The position numbers were made by a program, and so were the translations under genes. From positions 880-64,879 of the forward strand of contig NZ_LMDJ01000009.1 in assembly GCF_001425045.1 (NCBI RefSeq): a stretch of 64,000 bases of DNA, read 5' to 3'. Below are positions 58,922-64,000 of this stretch, in pieces (the first letter of the stretch is position 1; the number at the start of each line of letters is the position of its first letter). This DNA comes from Massilia sp. Root351. Lineage in GTDB: Bacteria; Pseudomonadota; Gammaproteobacteria; Burkholderiales; Burkholderiaceae_D. The notes under the pieces were generated by a model, which worked only from the letters and a program-made list of their open reading frames with translations, did no database searches and had not been told where the DNA came from.

Positions 58922-59806
58922 TTACAGCTGCTGCTGTGCGTCGAAGGTGTTGCAGCGCGCGGTGTCGCCGCTTTCGATGCCGCGCTTGAACCAGCGCACG
59001 CGCTGCTCCGAGCTGCCGTGCGTAAACGAATCCGGCACCACGTGGCCCTGGGACTGGCGTTGCAGCGCGTCGTCGCCGATGGCGGTGGCGGCGTTGAGCG
59101 CCGTTTCCACATCGCCCTGTTCCAGGATGCTGCGCGCGCGGTTGGCGTGGTAGGCCCACACGCCGGCGAAGCAGTCGGCCTGCAATTCCAGCCGCACCGA
59201 CAAGGCGTTGCCCTGGCGTTCGGACGCCCGGCGGCGCTGCTGGTCCACCTTGTCCGAGATCCCGCTCAGGTGTTGCACGTGGTGGCCCACTTCGTGCGCG
59301 ATCACGTAGGCCTGCGCGAACTCGCCGTTGACCTTGAAGCGTTCCTGCATCAGCTGGTAGAAGCTGAGGTCGATGTAGATTTTCTGGTCGCCGGGGCAGT
59401 AGAAGGGGCCGACGGCGGACTGCCCGGTGCCGCAGGCGGTTTCGGTGCTGCCGGTAAATAGCCTGAGCTTGGGCTTGACGTAGGTGCCGCCCTTGGCGCG
59501 GAACAGTTCGGTCCACACGTCCTCGGTGTCGGCCAGCACCACGGAAACGAATTTACCCTGCCGGTCGGACGGCGGCGCCGCCGGTTCCGTGCCTTGCTGC
59601 TGCACCTGGACCGGCGCGCCGCCGCCACCGCTGAGCAGGTTCAGCATGGTCAGCGGATTGACCCCGAACACCCAGGAACCGATCAGCGCCAGCACCACGG
59701 TGCCGATGCCGATCGAGCGCCCGCCCAGGCCGAAGCCGCCGCCGCCGCCGCCCGAGCCGCGGTGGTCCTCTACGTTGTCGCTTTCGCGGTTACCTTCCCA
59801 TTTCAT
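58922..59806 (-). CDS. ypfJ: Neutral zinc metallopeptidase, YpfJ family
   Basis: A 294-residue membrane-anchored putative metalloprotease. A Gly-rich N-terminus (GSGGGGGGFGLGGR) precedes a single hydrophobic segment (IGIGTVVLALIGSWVFG, about 32-48). The zinc motif AYVIAHEVGHHVQ (HExxH) lies near 165-177 and the third ligand is in LELQADCFAGVWA. AGGAG precedes ATG 59806. The family is widespread and structurally zincin-like but its substrate is unknown. Confidence 0.92.
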   Translation of the reverse strand: MKWEGNRESDNVEDHRGSGGGGGGFGLGGRSIGIGTVVLALIGSWVFGVNPLTMLNLLSGGGGAPVQVQQQGTEPAAPPSDRQGKFVSVVLADTEDVWTELFRAKGGTYVKPKLRLFTGSTETACGTGQSAVGPFYCPGDQKIYIDLSFYQLMQERFKVNGEFAQAYVIAHEVGHHVQHLSGISDKVDQQRRRASERQGNALSVRLELQADCFAGVWAYHANRARSILEQGDVETALNAATAIGDDALQRQSQGHVVPDSFTHGSSEQRVRWFKRGIESGDTARCNTFDAQQQL

Positions 59807-59845
59807 GGCGAGCTCCTGTCTTGCAGTCTTATTTATATGCAGCCA

Positions 59846-60763
59846 CTATACGCTTACTATCCGGTTGCGGCCGCCGCGCTTGGCCCGGTACAGTGCGTCG
59901 TCCGCACGTTTGAGCACGTCCTCGGCGTGGGTGTCGCCGGCTGCAAATTCGCTCAGGCCGCCGCTGATGGTGCCGCCGCCGCCCACCGCGCCCAGGCGCA
60001 GCAGGGCTTCCGCCACGCGCAGGCGCAGGCGTTCTGCGATGGGAGCGGCCTGCGCGCGGCCGGTGTGCGGCATCAGCACCACGAACTCGTCGCCGCCCAG
60101 GCGGGCGGGAAAGTCGGTGCTGCGCAGCTCGTCGCGGCAGACGTCGGCGGCGGCGCGGATGGCCCTGTCGCCGAACAGGTGGCCGAACTGGTCGTTGATG
60201 TTCTTAAAATGGTCGATATCGAAGATCAGCAGGGCGGTCGGCGTGCGGTAGCGCAGGAACACTTGATAATGTTCGGCCAGCGCGCCCATCAGCTTGCGCC
60301 GGTTGTTCAGGCCGGACAGCTCGTCGCTTTCGCTGTGCAGGCGCAGCTGCGCTTCGAGCTGGTGGCGCGCCGTGATATTGCTGGCCACCCACAGCACCGC
60401 GTCTTCGCCGTCGACCTGGAACTCCAGCGCCTGCACCCGGCCTTCGAACCAGCTGGCCTTGAGCGGCGGCTTGCCGGCCATGTCGAGAATGTCTTCGCTG
60501 ACCAGGCCGTACTCCACCACGTGCAGGCTGCGCGTGGCCAGCGCTTTGTGGATCTCGGCCAGGAACCACTCGGCCTTGGACGGCACCAGCAGCTCGGCCA
60601 TGGTTTTTCCCGCCAGGAAGCCGATCTCATTGTAATAGCGCACGTCGGCGCCGCCGAAGGCGGCCGCATAGCGGCCGCTGCGGGTGAGGAGAAAGGCCGG
60701 GTCGGGCAGGGCTTTGAGGACGGACGCGATCTGTTCGCCCGACAGTGCGGTCATGTACGGCAT
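59846..60763 (-). CDS. Diguanylate cyclase with PAS domain
   Basis: A 305-residue soluble protein. A PAS domain of about 115 residues (ALPDPAFLLTRSGRYAAAF to DAVLWVASNITARHQLE) is followed by a GGDEF domain. The GGDEF active site is intact in RLGGDEFVVLMP. It makes cyclic di-GMP from two GTP. The I-site RxxD about five residues ahead of GGDEF is not clearly present (RSTDFPARLGGDEF has R-x-x-D two residues further out). ATG 60763 or 60754 may be the start; the longer frame has no ribosome site. It diverges from the PEP-CTERM gene. Confidence 0.92.
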   Translation of the reverse strand: MPYMTALSGEQIASVLKALPDPAFLLTRSGRYAAAFGGADVRYYNEIGFLAGKTMAELLVPSKAEWFLAEIHKALATRSLHVVEYGLVSEDILDMAGKPPLKASWFEGRVQALEFQVDGEDAVLWVASNITARHQLEAQLRLHSESDELSGLNNRRKLMGALAEHYQVFLRYRTPTALLIFDIDHFKNINDQFGHLFGDRAIRAAADVCRDELRSTDFPARLGGDEFVVLMPHTGRAQAAPIAERLRLRVAEALLRLGAVGGGGTISGGLSEFAAGDTHAEDVLKRADDALYRAKRGGRNRIVSV

Positions 60764-60896
60764 GGAAATCCGGAGGGTAAGGTCAATTTTGTGCAGCGCC
60801 GCAACGGTAGCAGAGCCGTGGCTGTTAGGCAAGCTGGCGCCGGGCCCGCTGCAGTCCGCTTACCATGGCGTTCACCCTAACCTGCGGAGGCTGGCC

Positions 60897-61448
60897 ATGT
60901 GGACTTCATTGAAACGCGTGCTGTGTGTACTCTTGCTGGCCGGCGGCGCCGGCGCTGCTCCCGGCGCACTCGCCGGCACCCTGGGCGACCGCGTGTCGCT
61001 GCAGTATTTCTATCCCGACCTGCAGACGCCCACGCGCAGTTTTGCCGCCCAGCTGGTCGACGGCGACGGCGCGCTGTTCCACAATGTCGCCGGGGTGTTC
61101 GACCTGACCGTGACCGATACCCAGGTAATCGCCAGCAATTTCAACACCGAGGCCTACTGGCTGGGCGGCGCCTTCAACGGCTTCGTGCTGACCAATCTGG
61201 ACCACAGCTGGCAGCCCTTCGCCGCGCTGGGGCGGCAGACCAACCTGGCCGGCTTCACGCCGGCCAATGTCACCGTCAGCGGCAACGCCGCCTATGTCAA
61301 CTGGCAGGGCTTGTCCTTTGACCAGGATACGCAGGTGGTGCTCTACCTGAGCGCCGTACCGGAGCCGGCCGCCTACGCCATGTTGCTGGCGGGTGGCGCA
61401 GTGCTGCTGGCGCGGCGCCGGCCACGGTGCTTGCTTGGCCATCGATAG
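60897..61448 (+). CDS. PEP-CTERM sorting-domain protein
   Basis: A 183-residue exported protein. The Sec signal (LKRVLCVLLLAGGAGAAPGALA) is followed by a beta-rich domain and the C-terminal exosortase signal VPEPAAYAMLLAGGAVLLARRRPR. That signal consists of the VPEP motif, a membrane helix and a basic tail. PEP-CTERM proteins are processed by exosortase and usually join extracellular polysaccharide or biofilm. No exosortase gene lies in this window. GGAGG precedes ATG 60897. Function unknown. Confidence 0.88.
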   Translation: MWTSLKRVLCVLLLAGGAGAAPGALAGTLGDRVSLQYFYPDLQTPTRSFAAQLVDGDGALFHNVAGVFDLTVTDTQVIASNFNTEAYWLGGAFNGFVLTNLDHSWQPFAALGRQTNLAGFTPANVTVSGNAAYVNWQGLSFDQDTQVVLYLSAVPEPAAYAMLLAGGAVLLARRRPRCLLGHR

Positions 61449-61641
61449 CACTCCGGCAACAAGCATGTTTCCACTGCAATAGGATGACCATATTGCTTAA
61501 CATTGACGCCTTTTGCAGGAGTGCACACTCACATACAAAATCCGCGCTTTCCTGATGTTTTATTGCCGTGGGGATACTTTTTCTTGGTATGTTATTGGCT
61601 GTAAGCCTTAACCAACAGCATAGACCGCCAAGGGAGCCCAC

Positions 61642-63690
61642 ATGCCGAACCGAATTTCCAAGAAGATTGCCGCCGCTGCGCTGGCGGCACTGGCGTTAGG
61701 GACGATGGCGCTGCCGGAAAGCGCGCTGGCGCAAACCGCCGCCAAGCGCTCCAGCCAGGCGCAGCCGGCCAAGCCGGCGATGCCGCAGCTGAATTTGCCT
61801 GACCACAGCAACGGCGAGCGGGCCATCAGCCACCTGGGCGCCAGTCTGCCGGGCGTGGCCGCGCACTACGGCAAGTCGGCCGACGCGCTGCGGGCGCAAT
61901 TCCGCAACGACCGTTCCGCCTGGCTCGACAAGGCCGGGCGCATGTACTTCGTCGAGCTGGGCCTGACCGCATCGCCGTCCGACGTGGCGCAAAGCGGCGC
62001 CATCTATCCGGCCGACCAGACCTTCCTGCTGCACTCCCGCAAAAGCTCCAAGCGCAAGATCTACCTCGACTTCAACGGCCACACCACCACCGGCACCGCG
62101 TGGAACACCAGCTACGGCCTGAGCACCATCGTCAGTCCCGCCTTCGACCTGGATGGACTGCCCGGCACCTTCAGCAGCACCGAACTGGCCATGATCCAGA
62201 ATATCTGGCGCCGCGTGGCCGAGGATTACGCGGCCTTCGACGTCGACGTCACCACCGAGGAGCCGCCGGCCGACCAGATGTCGCGTACTTCCCTGTCGGA
62301 CGACACTTATGGCACGCGCGCGCTGATCACCAAGAACTTCACCGCCGGCACCGTCAAGGGCGACTGCGGCTGCGGCGGTTTTGCCTACGTGGGCGTGTTC
62401 GACGCCACCAGCGAAGCGAACAAGCCGGCCTTCATCTTCCAGGACAAGCTGGGCAACGGCGAGAAAAGCATCGCCGAAGCCACTTCGCATGAAGTGGGCC
62501 ACAACCTGGGCCTGTCGCACGACGGCACCAGCTCGGTCGGCTACTACTCTGGCCATGGCAGCGGCGCCACCGGCTGGGCGCCCATCATGGGCGTGGGCTA
62601 CAACAAGGAACTGGTCCAGTTCAGCAAGGGCGAGTACCTGAACGCCAATAACAGCGAAGACGACTACCTGGTGATGCAGAACAACGGCGTGATGTTTGCC
62701 GCCGACGATTTCGGCAACGGCATCGCCACCGCCGCCACCTTGTCGCCCACCGCCGTCAGCGGCATGAACACCTACGACATCATGGGCGTGATGGAAACGC
62801 CGTCCGACGTCGACGTGTTCCGCTTTAACGCGGGCGCCGGCGTGGTCACCATCAACGCCAAGCCGTTCGAGCGCGGTCCCAACCTGGACATCCTGGTCCA
62901 GCTGCGCGACGCGTCAGGCAACCTGCTGGCCGAGGCCAATCCGGCCGACGCGCTGACCGCCTCGCTGTCGTTCAACCTGCCGGCCGCCGGTACGTATTAT
63001 GTGAGCGTGGAGGGCATGGGCCTGGGCGATGCGCTGGGCACCGGCTACAGCGCCTACGGCAGCGTGGGCCGCTACGCGGTGGCCATGTCGGCGCCGCTGG
63101 CGGCAGCAGGCGCTCCGGTGGCCGTCATCGGCGCCAGCGCCACCAACGGCCCGGCGCCGCTGAACGTGTCCTTCTCCGGGGCCTCGTCCACCGGTTCGGG
63201 CAGCAGCATCGTCAGCTATGAATGGAACTTCGGCGACGGCACCCCGCTGGCCGCCGGCGTCGCCGCCAGTCACGTGTACACCGCCGGCGGCAGCTACACC
63301 GCCTCCCTGAAAGTCACCAACAGCGCCGGTTTCAGCGGCACCAGCGCGGTGGTGATCACCGCCACCACGGCGCAGCCGAAGGTCTACGCCGGCGGTATCA
63401 CGATGGCGCTGGTGGCGCCGAACCGCCAGCAGGCCTACGCGCAGGCCAAAGTCACCGTCAAGGATGCGAGCGGCAATCTGATCCCGAATGCCACCGTATC
63501 GGGCAGCTGGAGCGGCATCGTCAGCGGCGCGGCATCGGCTGTGACCAACGCCAGCGGCGTGGCGACCATCAACTCGGTGTCCAGCAAGAAGACCGGTACC
63601 TTCAAGTTCACGCTCAACGGCATAACCGCCGCCGGTTACACCTATGACGCCAGCCTGAACGCCATGAGCAGCAATTCCATTTCGCGCTAA
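61642..63690 (+). CDS. Secreted zinc metalloprotease (metzincin-like) with PKD domain
   Basis: A 682-residue exported protease. A signal peptide (residues 1-30, cut after ALA) precedes a pro-region. The catalytic zinc motif TSHEVGHNLGLSHDG (283-293) is of the HExxHxxGxxH metzincin type, with a likely Met-turn in WAPIMGVGYNKE near 320. A prepeptidase C-terminal-like domain (VDVFRFNAGAGVVTINAKP to GTYYVSVEGMG) follows. A PKD domain (YEWNFGDGTP, about 495-575) and a final Ig-like domain of about 100 residues complete it. GGGAG precedes the ATG. It would degrade extracellular protein. It follows the PEP-CTERM gene by 193 bp and probably has its own promoter. Confidence 0.92.
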   Translation: MPNRISKKIAAAALAALALGTMALPESALAQTAAKRSSQAQPAKPAMPQLNLPDHSNGERAISHLGASLPGVAAHYGKSADALRAQFRNDRSAWLDKAGRMYFVELGLTASPSDVAQSGAIYPADQTFLLHSRKSSKRKIYLDFNGHTTTGTAWNTSYGLSTIVSPAFDLDGLPGTFSSTELAMIQNIWRRVAEDYAAFDVDVTTEEPPADQMSRTSLSDDTYGTRALITKNFTAGTVKGDCGCGGFAYVGVFDATSEANKPAFIFQDKLGNGEKSIAEATSHEVGHNLGLSHDGTSSVGYYSGHGSGATGWAPIMGVGYNKELVQFSKGEYLNANNSEDDYLVMQNNGVMFAADDFGNGIATAATLSPTAVSGMNTYDIMGVMETPSDVDVFRFNAGAGVVTINAKPFERGPNLDILVQLRDASGNLLAEANPADALTASLSFNLPAAGTYYVSVEGMGLGDALGTGYSAYGSVGRYAVAMSAPLAAAGAPVAVIGASATNGPAPLNVSFSGASSTGSGSSIVSYEWNFGDGTPLAAGVAASHVYTAGGSYTASLKVTNSAGFSGTSAVVITATTAQPKVYAGGITMALVAPNRQQAYAQAKVTVKDASGNLIPNATVSGSWSGIVSGAASAVTNASGVATINSVSSKKTGTFKFTLNGITAAGYTYDASLNAMSSNSISR

Positions 63691-63706
63691 GCCGGCAAGG
63701 CTTGCA

Positions 63707-64000
63707 TCAGGAGGACGGCGCCGCTTCGGGCGCCGTTCCTTTTTCTATCGCCGCTTTCAGCGCCTTCGCCACTGCGCCGGCAATATCGTCCTGCACCATC
63801 AGCAAATCATCGACCGGCCTGTCGTAGGTGTCCGACCAGATAATGAAGCCGTTGTCGGCTTTCATTAACCGCGCCGCAACCCGCAGCATATTGCCGGATT
63901 TGCGCACGCTGCCGTCCAATATATAGTTGACGCCCAATTCTTTCCCTATCTCGGCCAGTGCTTTTTGCTTGCCCTTGTAATAAAACGAGGAAGTTGGCGC
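63707..64000 (-). CDS. C-terminal part of a FlgO-domain (TolB/adenylate-cyclase-associated type) protein, cut by the window edge
   Basis: The last 97 codons are present, reading in frame from the window end. The visible part contains ELGVNYILDGSVRKSG, AARLMKADNGFIIWSDTYDRP and DDIAGAVAKALKAA. This is the conserved segment found in TPR-containing regulators with a CadC-like or cyclase-type N-terminus. Usually a TPR array follows, but here the protein ends about 20 residues after the segment, so it lacks that array. The sensor or DNA-binding part lies outside the window. It converges with the protease gene with 16 bp between the stops. Confidence 0.65.
   Translation of the reverse strand, partial: APTSSFYYKGKQKALAEIGKELGVNYILDGSVRKSGNMLRVAARLMKADNGFIIWSDTYDRPVDDLLMVQDDIAGAVAKALKAAIEKGTAPEAAPSS

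Overview
The window is high-GC DNA from a betaproteobacterium, most likely an Oxalobacteraceae soil or freshwater genus (Massilia, Duganella, Janthinobacterium or Rugamonas type). Pointers are the argF-argG order, the phhB-rsgA-M48 protease block facing orn, a PEP-CTERM protein, several secreted chitinases and the large number of signalling proteins. The genus is inferred from gene content. No tRNA, rRNA, CRISPR array, insertion sequence or prophage was recognised.

Layout. 1-3.9 kb: a chemoreceptor N-terminus cut by the window edge, argG, argF and a small lipoprotein. 4-6.8 kb: an orphan soluble TPR-GAF histidine kinase. 6.9-11 kb: housekeeping genes (rsgA, phhB, an M48 protease, and on the other strand orn with a heme-degrading-domain protein). 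11-14 kb: a DUF1800/DUF1501 export pair. 14-21.4 kb: a SEC-C protein, srkA, an NmrA-type reductase, a 780-residue alanine-rich coiled-coil protein, DUF475 and PAP2 membrane proteins. 21.5-27.6 kb: an RND efflux pair with a strong promoter and terminator, then a FadL-type porin. 27.6-32.1 kb: a Pro/Thr-rich lipoprotein, NAD(P)HX dehydratase, a phosphoglycerate-mutase-like phosphatase, TcyP and an unknown protein.

The two most coherent accessory blocks lie next to each other. (a) 32.2-39.6 kb is a six-gene operon: HlyD-type adaptor, ABC ATPase, two FtsX/MacB-like permeases, a sigma-54 response regulator and its membrane kinase. A near-perfect -24/-12 promoter sits just upstream of the first gene, so the operon probably activates itself. 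(b) 39.8-46.4 kb is a chitin operon: GH18, a JmjC/cupin-type 2-oxoglutarate oxygenase, a second GH18 and a GH19. All three chitinases start with the same lipobox plus chitin-binding module. Upstream of it, 46.6-56.3 kb holds a translationally coupled trio (hybrid kinase with HPt, HD-GYP regulator, REC-REC-kinase). It diverges from a beta-propeller/GGDEF protein, giving synthesis and breakdown of cyclic di-GMP in one locus.

56.3-64 kb holds an ECF41-type sigma factor, a LuxR regulator, a small exported protein, YpfJ, a PAS-GGDEF cyclase, a PEP-CTERM protein, a secreted metzincin-like protease with a PKD domain, and the end of a FlgO-type gene cut by the window edge. A short palindromic element (GGCGGGTT...AACCCGCC type) occurs at four intergenic sites.
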